Positions 1 to 10,888 of a DNA stretch of 64,000 bases are shown piece by piece. The DNA lies in NCBI GenBank assembly GCA_021307315.1, contig JAJSPD010000105.1, forward strand, positions 1-64,000, read 5' to 3'. The position numbers and the translations under genes are program-made. Positions within the stretch are counted from its first letter, which is position 1. Every line of letters starts with the position of its first letter. The notes under the pieces are model-generated. The model made no database searches. It was given only the letters and a program-made list of their open reading frames with translations, and was not told the origin of the DNA. Source of the stretch: Bisporella sp. PMI_857 (Eukaryota; Ascomycota; Leotiomycetes; Helotiales; Helotiaceae).

Positions 1-1881
1 CTCATCATTTCTTGAACTGCTTCTTGATCGACTTGGAATGCTGACCAATCCAAGCTTACAATGTTGACATCCTCGAGGCTGTGTGCGCGGCTAATAGCCG
101 TGTACGCTTGGCCAGCTGAGAATATATTCTGATTAAGGGAGAGAGAAACCATTGGGAGAGAAAGCCCTTGGACCTTATGAATCGTGAGGGCGAAAGCGTT
201 TTGCAGTGGAAGCTGAGTGCGGTGATAGTCGATGCCATTCGAGTTGAAGTAAGACGTAGTCTTCGTGACATGAAGGTACTATGCTGGTAAGAACGAAGAA
301 AAGAGGATACCTGTATAGGAGAGGCTGACTTGGATCCCATCCTTTGTCGGAAACGCAACTTCTACTTCTCCGTTGTGCAATACCTCTGTGATGACCCCGC
401 AAGTGCCGTTCGAGATCCCTTTGTGTATCATACCGTTTGTTAAAAACATCACCTTTGCTCCAACAATACAAGTCACGAGGTCTGGGAAGTTAGTCCCCCG
501 TTTAAAAGTTGCGGAATGAAAACTGTTTGTGATCGGCGTGTCGCCTTCATAATCTCTCGCAACGGAGACGTATGGAAATGGCGTGGACTCCGAAGTAGGT
601 AGACTTGCCAGGACCACTTCATTCATAGCATAGGCCTCCGTCCGCAGCGAGCAAAGAAAGGTTGTCTTATATGTCTGCTCGGCGGGGTTGTATTGCTGAA
701 ACCGCTCGGTCAGGGCTTCTTGGACCTCCTCATCAATGAGGCCAAAGCGGATCTTGTTCAAAATGCGAAAGAACCTCAGATCTCGTACGTGCCTCTGGGG
801 CTGTTCAAGGAAAAGGGGGTGAAATAGCCTCCAAAGCGGAGAGTAAAACACCTTGTAGCCAGTAACAGGAGGCAGCTGCATAAGATCCCCCAAAACTACC
901 ACGTGGAGATTGCCGAAAGGCTTCGCGTTGCTGTGAATCTTGGAGAAGGTTGCAGACACAGATTCAAGGAGCTGTGAGTCAACCATGGAGATCTCATCGA
1001 TAATGAGGACCTTAACGCGTCGCAATGCGGCTCGCCGTTCATCTCCCGTTGCAAGCACACCAGATCTATACGACGCTCCCTCAGAAAAGAGCGCGAGCGC
1101 AGAATGGATAGTGGCGCCCGAAATACTGGTCGCTGCGATGCCTGTAGGTGCAAGGAGGAGAGCTTTGTTCCGGGAGCGGTTACACCAGGCTTCTAGAGCT
1201 TTGAGGAGAAAGGACTTTCCGGTTCCACCGGGGCCAGTCACAAAGAAGAGCTGGCCTGTAATGCGCGCTGTAGAGATAGTCGATGTGATGGTCGTGTACG
1301 CACGGTATTGGTCTCCCTCAAGATGCAGTGCGGCATCATCTACTATTCCTGGTATGCTCATCGCGTTTAGTTGCACGAGTTGGGTGTGGACAATTTCCTG
1401 TACGCACTGCGGCACGGCTTCGCACACAGCTTGGACGAGCTCGAGATACACATCCGCTACCGTAAGTCTGGCAGTAGCAGCCGATTGCTCCTGGTTTGCC
1501 AGGATATCTTGGTAGATGTCTGGGTTCAACGAAAAAAGGCGGTTTCGGTATGTCTCGCAATCCCCTTTTATCTCTGCATCAAATCGCCAGGGGTGCAGCT
1601 GAAGAAGCTTAACAAAGAAAAAGGCTTCTCCATCGCAAAGCCGTCGGTAATTCGAACGGATCAGAGTAGGCTTCGTACAGTATTAGCGGATATGAAAAAG
1701 AAGATATGAAGAAGCAAAAATATATGCGAACCTTCGCGCGCTTGTAAATCCAGTACCCGTTAGAATCCTGCCATCCATTGCGCCAGCCACTCGTATTCCG
1801 AATTCTCTTCTTTGACACTTGGTAATTAGTGTAGTATAAGAAGTAGGTACTTTCTATGATGTCGTTAACCTGCGGCCGTGC
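1..1881 (-). pseudogene. Helitron RepHel copy A: helicase part with Rep domain deleted
   Basis: Pif1-like helicase half of a Helitron Rep-helicase (rolling-circle transposase). Walker A GPGGTGKS, Walker B LIIDEIS, the GDLMQLPPV motif and the C-terminal TIHKVQG and YTAISRA motifs are all visible. An in-frame TAG at 279-281 is best explained as the end of a 51-nt phase-0 intron (279-329); a second intron, 61 nt, is at 1671-1731. The helicase exon (330-1670) is fully open, unlike copy B. Only about 50 residues of the Rep exon remain (1732-1881) before a deletion junction at 1880/1881, so the HUH and two-tyrosine motifs are gone. The C terminus runs off the left edge. It cannot encode a full transposase but could encode a free helicase fragment if transcribed. 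Confidence 0.85.
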
Positions 1882-3601
1882 AAGGCATTGTGAAAAAAGT
1901 GATATGTACCGAAATTGGTAGAATGTTTGTCAAATATAGGTGTAGACGAAGATAGTCGATGATGAGATTGAACGTGTTCAGTAGAATACCTTGTTAAATA
2001 CTGGCGAAGAAGGAGAAAGTCGATGATGAGATTGGACGCGTTGAACATAGGCTATGGCTATAGTATGTAATATTGTCATAAAACGAAAGAATGATAGAAC
2101 TGCTGGTGAGGTTTATGCTGCAGAAGGGGATTCAAGAGTTTACCTCGGTACTCTTCCAGGCCATCAGAGCCGTAGGAATCCGTTAGGAGAGTATAATGCT
2201 CGGAAGGCGTAGAAAGCCACACACAATCTCATAAACCGCTGGGTCTCCGTGACCTTTCAAACCCATAACCAGCCGCATCCTCTAGCCAACAATCCCATTA
2301 TCACCTGAGCCTGTATACTCAAGAATAATATCGAGCCGATACAGACCGAAGCGACGGGATGAGACTTGTAGTGTAGTGAGACTGAGGAGGATTGAAGGGC
2401 TTGTGCTCGTGAGACTGAAGCAAGGAGCCCCCCTTTCATACAGAGAAAAGACGTAATACGGGGTCAATCCAGTGGAAGGAAAAGAGGAAAAGGAAAGGAA
2501 AGGCGGGGTCACGGACTCAGATATCATAGTCCTCTGCCAGGCTACTAGAGCCATGGGAACGCGCAATACCGGTAATAACCGTAGATTCAGTAAAGTTAAA
2601 AGAAAATACTATAGCCCGTTGCGTCGGAGAATAAATCAAATCCGGGATAGACCGAAGTGGCAGGTTGAGGCGTATGGTAGTAAGACTGAGGAGCGGCCCA
2701 GAGCTCATGCTAGTAGCGATGGAATCAGGGAGCCCCCTTCTATATGCAGAGAGAAGGTACACACAGTGGTAACTCCGGTCCAGAGAAGAGAAAAAAGAGA
2801 AGAAAAGGCGGGGTCAGAAGTTCGTGGGCTGAAAAGAAAAAGAAAAGAAAAGGCATCGACAGTTTGCGGGCAGAAAAAAAGAAAGAAAGGCGGGGTCATG
2901 GACTCAGGTATTATACCCCTCTGCCAGGCTAGTAGAGCCGTGGGAACGCGTAATACCGGTGATAGCCGTATATATCGTAAAGCCAACAAAAAGCAAATGA
3001 TATGATGAACGATAGCCCGGGACCTATTGGCCGATACCAAACGAAGCAACTTGAGAGTAAGTAATAGGATGACTAATCATATCGCGTGTCCAATTAGACA
3101 CGACACAGGAGAAACCATGACAGTTAAAAGAAAGCCACAGAGTGGGGATGTGAAACATCGTATTATTCACGTGAGGGAGTTGCCTATGCTCTATGTCGGT
3201 CTTGATTCTCAGGGCCTTGGGCTTTCCCAGAGTCTTACCTGGTTTGTAGATTAGGATATCACTCCAACTAACACGTGATTTCTATAGGGAGGATAAGAAG
3301 AATATGAACAACAAATTAGCCCATCAATATGGAAGTAAATCCCTTCGGGGTTGACACTGTACCGATGAAGTCACAAAATTCTATTGTAAATCTGGTCTTA
3401 CCTCACAATCTTGATGGTTGGTCATAGATATAAGTATGAGTATGGGTATGCATATGCATATGCATATTCTATTCATATGCATACTATATAAACCTGTAGA
3501 CCATCCCGGGCCTCGCTTAGAGCTCCTCAATAGGAAATTTCGTCCAAATGTAGTAACCCGAAGGGCTGCGGATGGGGCGTTCAGATTAGATAAGGTTAAT
3601 T
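1882..3601. repeat. Helitron right flank, copy A, without genes
   Basis: Counterpart of 20043-21824. It holds a purine-rich stretch (about 2460-2890) and diverged internal direct repeats: the block at 2491-2590 recurs at 2881-2975, and the block near 2346-2420 recurs near 2651-2730. Open frames here are rich in Lys, Arg and Glu because of the base composition, and they overlap on both strands, so I do not call them genes. It may hold the Helitron 5' terminus (the element is on the minus strand), but I could not place that end. Confidence 0.6.
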
Positions 3602-4338
3602 AATACGGGCATACCACAAGGATCACCAATATCAGCTATTTTGTTTTTGATCTATATCAGAGACCTAGTAGCTACGCTAGCGCCATCAATTTTTATAGTT
3701 AGCTATATTTATAGTTAGCTATATCGACGACTTATCACTAACTACGTCATCAACTAGCCTAGCCAAAAACGTTCGGATACTACAACGCGAAATAGCTCGG
3801 CTGTATGAAATAGGCGCAGACAGCTCGATTTACTTCGACTTGGCCAAAACAGAGCTGATTCACTATAACACCGGCAAACTAGCTCATACAACTAGCTCAT
3901 ACAACTAGCTCATACAACTAGCTTACAATTACCCGACAATCCAATAGTTCTGTCAGATGCCAGGGTTGATAAGCTTTACCACAGCACTAAGCGGGCCAAA
4001 AAGGTACAATATCCGACGTCGCATGTCAGAAAGCTTATCCTACTACATATACCAGTTCGGAACCTGACAAGTTCAGCCGAAAAAGCTAGTTCGCTGGCTA
4101 GGAATTTGGTTCGATTCTAGCTTGAATTTCAAACAACACGTAGCAATATGTACTAGTCAAGCTAGATCTCCTTTTAATAGATTAGCTAGATTAGCCAATT
4201 CGGAACGGGGTTTGAGCCCTCTTGCAATTCGCCAATTATACCTCGCTTGCGTTACTAGCGTGGCTGATTACGGAGCCATTATATGGTGGAAAGGCCAATC
4301 ACAACTAGCTCGCAAACTACAATCACTTCAAAACCTAG

Positions 4339-4804
4339 TGTCAGGTGCCAGGATGTCATGTGCTAAAGGGGCAAGGAGCGGCTCGGTAAGAGCCCTGATG
4401 CTAGGCATGTATGGGCACGTGGGGAGCCGCCAGGGGTACTGTAACGACACAAGGAATCACGGGCTAGAATAGAGGCATATGGGAGTGCGTACAATAGGCT
4501 GATAGTGATTGCCTTATAGGTCTACCTACGAAGGATACAAAAACATGAGGAACAACTGTAGAGAGTGGGAGCAGGCCTTATATAGGCGACTCCGACTCTC
4601 CTCCGTATCGGCTCTGAAACCCCTCATACCCTGATCTTCAGCCTCCTGATCCCGTGCCATGGCCTCCGTGTCGCACCTTGGGCCTACCGGTTGTTACAGG
4701 TACGGAGGGTATAAGTAGGGACTCGGGACGTAGCAGAGAGGGTAGAGATTAGTCTTGTATCAGAATTGCAGTTGACTTGTGCCACACTACTCCAGCACCT
4801 TACA
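4339..4804 (+). mobile_element. Solo LTR, family LTR3, with another LTR nested inside
   Basis: It begins TGTCAGGTGCCAGG and ends CCAGCACCTTACA, flanked by a perfect 5-bp target duplication CCTAG (4334-4338 and 4805-4809), and lies in the LINE. Without the nested LTR and its duplication it would be about 202 bp. A related 3' piece recurs at 11304-11385. Orientation is arbitrary because no internal region is present. Confidence 0.9.
4440..4698 (-). mobile_element. Solo LTR, family LTR1, nested in LTR3
   Basis: 259 bp, ends TGTAACGACA and CCGGTTGTTACA (reverse of the family orientation used here), with a perfect 5-bp target duplication GGTAC at 4435-4439 and 4699-4703. Related copies are at 10293-10552, 10889-10961 plus 11589-11745, 22340-22599, 25328-25408 and 26890-27149. 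Confidence 0.92.
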
Positions 4805-6377
4805 CCTAGCACTACGCAAAATTCTAGGTGTTTTTCGAACTAGCCCTATTCACCCAATGGAAGTCGAATCCGCACTACCTCCGACTAGCGTTAGACTAAA
4901 TACTAGTTTACGCCAACACGCTATTCGAGCACTAAAACTACCTCCGAACCACCCAATCAAACTGGATCTTCAAAAAACTAAGTCAAAATCAACTACGCAA
5001 TTAGGCCGAATCAAATCATCGATAAAACAACTAGCTAGTTTAGCTAAATTAGAGCCTATTCGACACTTCAACTACCCTCCATGGAACCGAACTACCCCTT
5101 ATAGCGTAGAAATCAGCACGCTGTCAAAAGAAGAAGAAGCTAAATTGCACAAAACTAGGCTAAATAGCTTAAGCTACCTTAGTACAATTATTTACTCTGA
5201 CGCGTCAGAAATACCGAATGCGGAATCTACAGGAATCGGAGTAAGCTTCACAGCTATTCAATACAATTCAGGCCACGCTAGTACAATTAGCTCTAATATC
5301 GACAATATCGGCCAATCACAACGAGGCTACAACGGAGAACTAGAAGCTATTACGCAAGCTATCGAATTTGCTAGTACAATTGCAGCACCGAGCAAAAAGT
5401 TCGAAATATTTGCCAACAACCAGGCCGCAATTCACCGACTAAAATCGGCTGACGACAATCCTGGCCAATCGCAGCAAATACGAGCTAGTGAAGCGGCGCT
5501 AGTAGCAATAGGAAAAGGCGCTAGCGTAGCGATAAAATGGGTTCCTGGCCATATGGATATTCAAGGAAACGAACAAGCCGACAAATTAGCTAAACTAGCT
5601 ACAACAATTGAACCTAGCTCTACAACAACTAGTTTTGCGGTTCTAAGCGCTAACGCTAAAAAGGCTAGTATTACAGAGTTGAAATCGGCGCTAGAAGCAT
5701 ACGACAAAAAAGCTAGTACAAGTATTCACTCGTACAAAATGCTATTTCCTGGGAAAATCAATTCGAAAATCCAACTTCCGTGCGGAACGCCAAGAAAGCT
5801 AGCAAGCGCGCTATACCAATTGAAGCTAGGCCATGGCTATATCAAACCATATTTGTATAAGGTAGGCCACACGACTAGCAACAAGTGCGAATGCGGAGCG
5901 ATCTAAACTACGGCTCACTTGCTACTTAATTGTACTAAGCTAGTTTTAGCTAGAACAAAGCTCAAAAACGACGACCTTGGAGGAAATCGGGTTACCTTGC
6001 CTTTATTGCTTCATACGAAAATCGGGATAGAAAAAACGCTGGCGTTTCTGAAAGAGACTAGCGTGTGTACTAGACAATATCATTTAAATAGGCTAGAGCG
6101 GGAGCGAGAGGAGCTAGAGGAGCTAGAGCGAGAGAGCAGTAGTGGCTTACTTATTTTATTTCATTTGTTTTGTTTGTTTTGTTTGTTGTTTTTGCAACCC
6201 AGGGTACGACCCTCACCAATTCCTAGAAAATATCGACTTTATACAATCAAGTAAGCTAGCAGCTAGTTTTAGTTATTAGCACTTAGTTAGAAACGCTAGG
6301 GCCTAGGCCCTAGCCGTGCTACATAGTCTCGGACTGATACAGCACGTAAATGGAGAGAAATAATAATAATAATATAT

Positions 6378-7113
6378 AGTTGTTCAATACTTTTTGCTAC
6401 ATATCGAGCTTTAAAAGCAATATCTTTTAAATCCGTGCTATTTTTCGGATTTTTGATTTTGTAAACCCATCTAGTTTTTAGAGGTTTTACGCCTCTAGGG
6501 CGCGTGACTAAATCCCAGGTATTATTAGATTTTAGTGAATCTAATTCCTTATGCATAGCGTCAAGCCATTGCTCTTTGTAAATAGAGTTTATAGCTTCAA
6601 TATAGTCCTCAGGTTCTTTGAATCCCGTACTGATTATCTTAGTACTCGTCCCTTCATTTAAGGAATCGATGAATGAACTAGACGCAAGTGCATATAGCTG
6701 TGATTCCGACGATTCTATATTATCGATATTATCGATATTATAATCAATATTAGCATCGTAGCTGATTTTCTGGTCAAAATCTATTGACATTACGTTCTGG
6801 GCTGACTTAGGTGCAAAAACTAGGTTTTGATCCTTAGTTTTGCTTAGTTCAATTTTCGTAACTAGCATGTTATTAGCTTCAGCTAGTTTTCGAGATTGAG
6901 ACCGCGTTTGCCCGTAAAAATCAAGACTTAATTCGTCAATTTCGTTATAATCACGTGATTTGACTGATTCGACCAGATAGTCGTCGGATAAACTAGGATT
7001 TTCGATCAAGTCGAAAAAATCATCCTTAGCTAGATTAGGCTCTTTTTCATAGAATTGGCTTTCTAGGATTTTGACGTCCCTTGAAACCGTGATTCGATTA
7101 GAATCAGGAACAT
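6378..7113 (-). pseudogene. Copia polyprotein fragment: integrase C-side linker and start of reverse transcriptase
   Basis: Minus-strand open frame with the typical Copia spacer and the start of the reverse transcriptase: WLDAMHKELDSLKSNNTWDL followed by KTRWVYKIK. Its upstream end stops at 7113, against an LTR2 copy; its downstream end stops at the (TAA)n tail of the plus-strand LINE near 6377, so most of the reverse transcriptase and RNase H is missing. The segments at 9303-10292 and 10553-10888 are the earlier part of the same type of element in the same orientation. Acidic repeats (IDNIDNIES) are low complexity. It is a relic with no coding capacity for retrotransposition. Confidence 0.85.
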
Positions 7114-7500
7114 TGTAACAGATAGAGGGCAGCAGGAGGGATTTGCAATATAACAGATAAGGATACGTGGCTAGCGATGTAGTTGCAATAGTGATGAATT
7201 GATAGTAGAAGTATGCTTGTAAGTCTCACATAGAAAGAAAAACTCAAGCTTGCTTTGTTCAGAAAGCTCTAGCTGTTCCTTATATCTTTCACTGTGCTGT
7301 AGCTGTGAGCCTGTGGCTGCTGTAGCTGTGAGCCTGTGGCTGCTGGAGCTGCTGGAGCTGTGAGCCTGTGGCTGCTGGAGCTGCTGTAGCTGGAAGCCTG
7401 TGGCTGCTGTAGCTGTAAGCCCGTGGCTGGCCATGGGCGGAGCGTGCCGCTTGCAGCCCTGAAAGTACTACAGCTGAAAAACCTTCGGCTGACTGTTACA
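7114..7500 (+). mobile_element. LTR, family LTR2, without target duplication
   Basis: 387 bp, ends TGTAACAGATAGAGGG and CGGCTGACTGTTACA. Flanks AACAT and CGAGG do not match, and it sits between Copia on one side and the 3' end of a LINE on the other, so this is probably a recombination boundary. It contains five diverged GCTG-rich units (about 7300-7430); the related inverted copy at 12030-12369 has three. Confidence 0.85.
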
Positions 7501-9302
7501 CGAGGACTATGTAGCACGGCTAGCGCCTACGCGCTAGCGTTCCTATCTAGTTTATTTACAAGCAATAGTGGTAGTCAATGTATTCCAGTGAATGTTGAGG
7601 GTCTAGCCCTAATTGTAGCAAATAGCAAAACAAATGAAATCGTAACGAACGTCTATTCCTCTTCTTCTGGTTCCTCCAGTTCTCGCTCTCGCTCTAGCCT
7701 ATTCAGGTTTAGGAACGCTAGCGTCTTTTCAATGCCGATAGTTGTATGCAGCAATAAGGCCATTGTAAGCCTGTTTCCTCCAAGGTCGTTTTTGAGCTTC
7801 GATCTAGCTAAAACTAGCTTAGGATCATTACAGCTAAGTAGCAAATGCTGAGCTGTTTCCTTCGTTCCGCACATGCACTTGTCAGACGTCACGTGGCCTA
7901 GCTTGTGTAAATATGACCGAATATAGCCATGGCCTAATTTGAGTTGATATAACGAACTAGCTAGCTCTCTAGTTGTTCCGCGAGGTAGTTGTATTTTTGA
8001 TTTGATTTTCCACGGAAATAGCTTTTTGTACGTAAATGGATTTGTATGTACTAGGCTTGCTGTCGTACTTTGCTAGCACGTTCCGCCATTCCGCAATATT
8101 AGCTTTTTTAGCTTCGCAACCTAATACAGCAAAACTAGTAGCTGTAGTACTATAGAAGCTTTTTTTTCTATTGTGCGTAGCGCAGCTTCGCTAGCTCTAA
8201 TTTGCTGTGATTGGCCGGGGTTGTCGTTAGCCGATTTTAGCCTGTTAAGTGCGGCTTGATTGTCGGCATAGATATTGTAGTTTTGGCCAGGCTTTGCTAT
8301 TGTACTAGCGTATTCGATAGCTTGTGTGATTCCTTCTAGTTCTCCATTGTAAACTAGCTGTGATTGGCCGATATTGTCGATATTACGATGTATTGTACTA
8401 GGCTGTCTTTGATTGTCGTATTGTAGCGCGATGAATCCTATTCCTATCCCTGTCGATTCGGAGCTCGGAATCATCGACGCGTCGGAATAGATATTAATTG
8501 TACTAAGGTAGCTTAGGCGATTCAGGCTAGTTTGGTGCATTTTGGTGGCGTCCTCTTTTGACAGCGAGCTGATTTCGACCTTGTAAGGCGTAGTTCGATT
8601 CCATGGGGCGTACTTGTAGTGTTGAATGTGCTCTATGCTAGCTGAACTAGCTGAACCAGCTAAACTAGCTAAACTAGCTGAACTAGCTAGACTAGCTGAA
8701 TTAGCGATGCGTTCTAGTTGTGTACCGGTTGTCGCTTGTTGTAGAGCTAGTTTGATAGGGTGATTTGGAGGAAGCTTCAAAGCTCGGATAGCATATTGTC
8801 GTACGCTAGCGTTCAGCCGTACGCTAGCTGGATACAATGCCGATTCGACTTCCATAGGGCAAATAGGGCTAGTTCGAAAAACACCTAGTATTTTGCGTAG
8901 TGCGAGGTTTTGTAATGATTGTAGTTGTCGACTAAATTGTGCTTGACCTTTCCACCAAATTATTGCGCCGTAGTCAGCCACGCTAGTAACACACGCGAGG
9001 TATAATTGTCGAATAGCAAAAGGACTAAGACCTTGTTCCGTATTAGCTAATCTAGCTAGTCTATAGAAACTAGATCTAGCTTGACTAGTACATATTGCGA
9101 CGTGTTGCTTGAATGTGAGTCCTGAGTCGAACCAAACGCCTAGCCAGCGTACTAGCTTTTTTGGTTGTACGACATTGTTGTCCGGTAGTCGTAAACTAAT
9201 TGAACTAGCTAGTTTAGCTGTCGTAAAGTGGATTAGTTCGGTTTTGGCCAGATCAAATTGAATAGCATCTAAATTCGCTAGTTCAGCTAGTTTAGCTACA
9301 AT
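7501..9302 (-). pseudogene. Second Tad-like LINE, truncated, inserted in the Copia region
   Basis: Minus-strand LINE related to, but different from, the one at 3602. Read on the minus strand it starts within the reverse transcriptase (IQFDLAKTELIHFTTAKL, near 9270), continues through ADYGAIIWWKGQ (near 8980) and the RNase H domain (IYSDASMIPSSESTG, GELEGITQA), loses frame near 8120, and ends with the zinc motif CMCGTKETAQHLLLSC (near 7880) and a 3' UTR to about 7501. Its 5' edge at 9302 abuts a Copia integrase exactly after HLDNGGE. Frame breaks make it non-functional. Confidence 0.85.
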
Positions 9303-10292
9303 TCATTCACCTCCATTATCTAGGTGAAATACTTTGATATTAGTCGAGAATTGATTTTTAGTCATATTATAGAAATTGACCAAAATATCGTACGCATCGG
9401 CTTTCCTTTTTAAGGAATATAGCCAAATAGCTCGACTAGCGCGGCAAGTTAAAGTAATAAAATACTTTTCGCCTTTTAGACCTAATGTCTTAAAAGAACC
9501 GGCAATATCGCAATCGAAATACGTAAGCGGATCAATATTACGGCTTTTAAGAGGCTCTCGACTAACAATTTGTCGAAATTTGCCCATATAGCATGCCTCG
9601 CAATTGTCTAGCTTAAAACATTAGAATCATCAACTTGATCCTTAGTTTTGCTTAGTACAATTTCAGAAAGTAGCTTTTGCTCTTGTTCCATTTGGTCTAG
9701 AGTTTGCTCTGTAAGCTGTCTAGCTTTGGAAATCAATTTTTGAGCTTTTTGATCCTTAGTTTTGCTTAGTACAATTTTTGACTTAGCTGTACTAGAATCA
9801 TAATAGCTATTTTTCGAATGCTGTAGAGTTTTGATAATTGACTCTTTATTGATATGTAATAGTCTTTTATGTAATAGACTAATTATTGCCGGTGAATAAG
9901 TGTCGATTTGATAAATCGACTTAGGAACGCTAAGCTTAAAATCAAAGTAATATGCGTTATAGTCCCAAATAGCTCTTAATTTGAGCTTTTGTACGTCATG
10001 TGACAATATAGCTTTATTGTCGACGATTTTGATAGCCCATCCTTTTTTAGCTAGCTCACGTGAGCTTAGCAGGGTAGTTTTAAGGCCAGGAATGTAATTC
10101 ACTTGCGTAATAGTGATTTCCTTGTTATTAGCCGTAATAGGAATATTACCGATTCCTTCAATAGCTAGCCTTTCGCCATTGGCTACAAAAATCGATTTAT
10201 TAGATATTTCTTTATAATCGACGAGCCATTCTTTAATAGGCGTATAATGCTCAGTTGCGCCTGAGTCTAGAATAACCTTGTAATTAGGTTTT
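9303..10292 (-). pseudogene. Copia polyprotein fragment: protease, GAG-pre-integrase, integrase N-terminal half
   Basis: Read on the minus strand: aspartic protease (VILDSGATEHYTP), a long Copia spacer, the GAG-pre-integrase region (LLHKRLLHINKESI), then the integrase core start with DCDIAGSF and HLDNGGE near 9310. It is split from its gag part by a solo LTR (10293-10552) and cut at 9302 by a LINE. A repeated VLSKTKDQ motif occurs several times. The second half of the integrase is missing. It is a relic. Confidence 0.88.
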
Positions 10293-10552
10293 TGTAACAA
10301 CCGGTATGCCCAAGGTGCGGCACGAAGGTCATGGCACAGGAGCAAAGGATGGCGATCAGGGTATGAGGGGTTTCAGAGCCGATACGGGGGAGAGTTGGAG
10401 TCGCCTACATAAAGGGCCTGCTCCCACTCTCTACCGTGGTTCCTCATGTTTTTGTATCCTTCGTAGGTAGACCTATAAGGCAATCACTATCAGCCTATTG
10501 TACGCACTCCCATATGCCTCTATTCTAGCCCGTGATTCCTTGCGTCGTTACA
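10293..10552 (+). mobile_element. Solo LTR, family LTR1, in Copia
   Basis: 260 bp, ends TGTAACAACCGG and GCGTCGTTACA, with a perfect 5-bp target duplication GTTTT (10288-10292 and 10553-10557). A TATA-like CTACATAAAGG lies near 10400. It interrupts the Copia polyprotein between gag and protease. Confidence 0.93.
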
Positions 10553-10888
10553 GTTTTATAGCGGCATTCGTAATAGAATCGACGCTAATAGTCGGATCGA
10601 CGCTAATAGTCGTCATAGCCGACATAACGGCTTTATTAGGGCCAGCCTTGTTGCGAGCTGTAGTATCCTCTTTACCAGTTCTTAGTTCAGGATATTTTAC
10701 GAAACAACGTTCTTCTAAATGACCCTTTTTATTGCAGTGTTTACAATAAGCTTGCTTTTTAGTCTTTTTAGACTTTATAGCTTTATTAGCTTCTAGCCCG
10801 TTATTTGGATTCATTCGGCTTTCTTCAGCTATTAGATCCGATATTAAAGAATCAATATTGATGCTTTTTAGATCTTTTGTTAGCGCTT
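10553..10888 (-). pseudogene. Copia gag C-terminal fragment with zinc knuckle
   Basis: The minus-strand frame contains a CCHC zinc knuckle, CKHCNKKGHLEERC (C-x2-C-x4-H-x4-C), typical of retrotransposon nucleocapsid, and reads towards the protease segment on the far side of the LTR at 10293. Upstream gag sequence is cut at 10889 by a split LTR1. Confidence 0.85.

Larger units (their letters stand above)
1..4122. repeat. Left copy (A) of a Helitron-containing direct duplication
   Basis: This block is nearly identical, in the same orientation, to about 14315-22339. It covers the Helitron helicase end, a gene-free flank and the first 520 bases of a LINE, and continues past the left edge of the window. 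Relative to copy B it lacks about 3.85 kb (the counterpart of 16197-20042) and a GAATAT microsatellite array. Homology stops at 4122, where copy A runs on into the LINE while copy B meets an LTR. The shared LINE fragment means the duplication took place after the LINE was already beside the Helitron. Confidence 0.9.
3602..6377 (+). pseudogene. Tad-like LINE, 5'-truncated and broken (reverse transcriptase, RNase H, zinc motif)
   Basis: Non-LTR retrotransposon ORF2 remnant. It starts inside the reverse transcriptase at the GIPQGSPISAILF motif (about 3605), has YIDDL near 3720, then the thumb region (4122-4338). After an LTR insertion (4339-4804) it resumes with ILGVFRTSPIHPMEVES, an RNase H domain (YSDASEIP near 5195, GELEAITQA near 5335, NEQADKLAKLA near 5572) and a Cys/His motif (CECGAI, then HLLLNC near 5885-5935) interrupted by a stop. 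The 3' end has a (TAA)n tail at about 6360-6377, where it joins Copia sequence, so it appears inserted in the Copia element. The 5' part up to 4122 is shared with copy B. Truncation, stops and the LTR make it non-functional. Confidence 0.85.

Noticed and set aside
279..281. TAG as an inactivating mutation in both helicases
   Set aside because: It is shared by both copies and is removed by a plausible in-frame 51-nt intron.
940..1515. Long plus-strand open frame opposite the helicase (also 15255-15830)
   Set aside because: It is the mirror of the conserved helicase exon; it has no motif of its own and exists only because of codon bias on the other strand.
2472..3005. Lys/Arg/Glu-rich open frames (and 20632-21165) as a gene
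   Set aside because: Purine-rich low-complexity sequence with internal direct repeats, overlapping frames on both strands, no motif, no credible start or intron.
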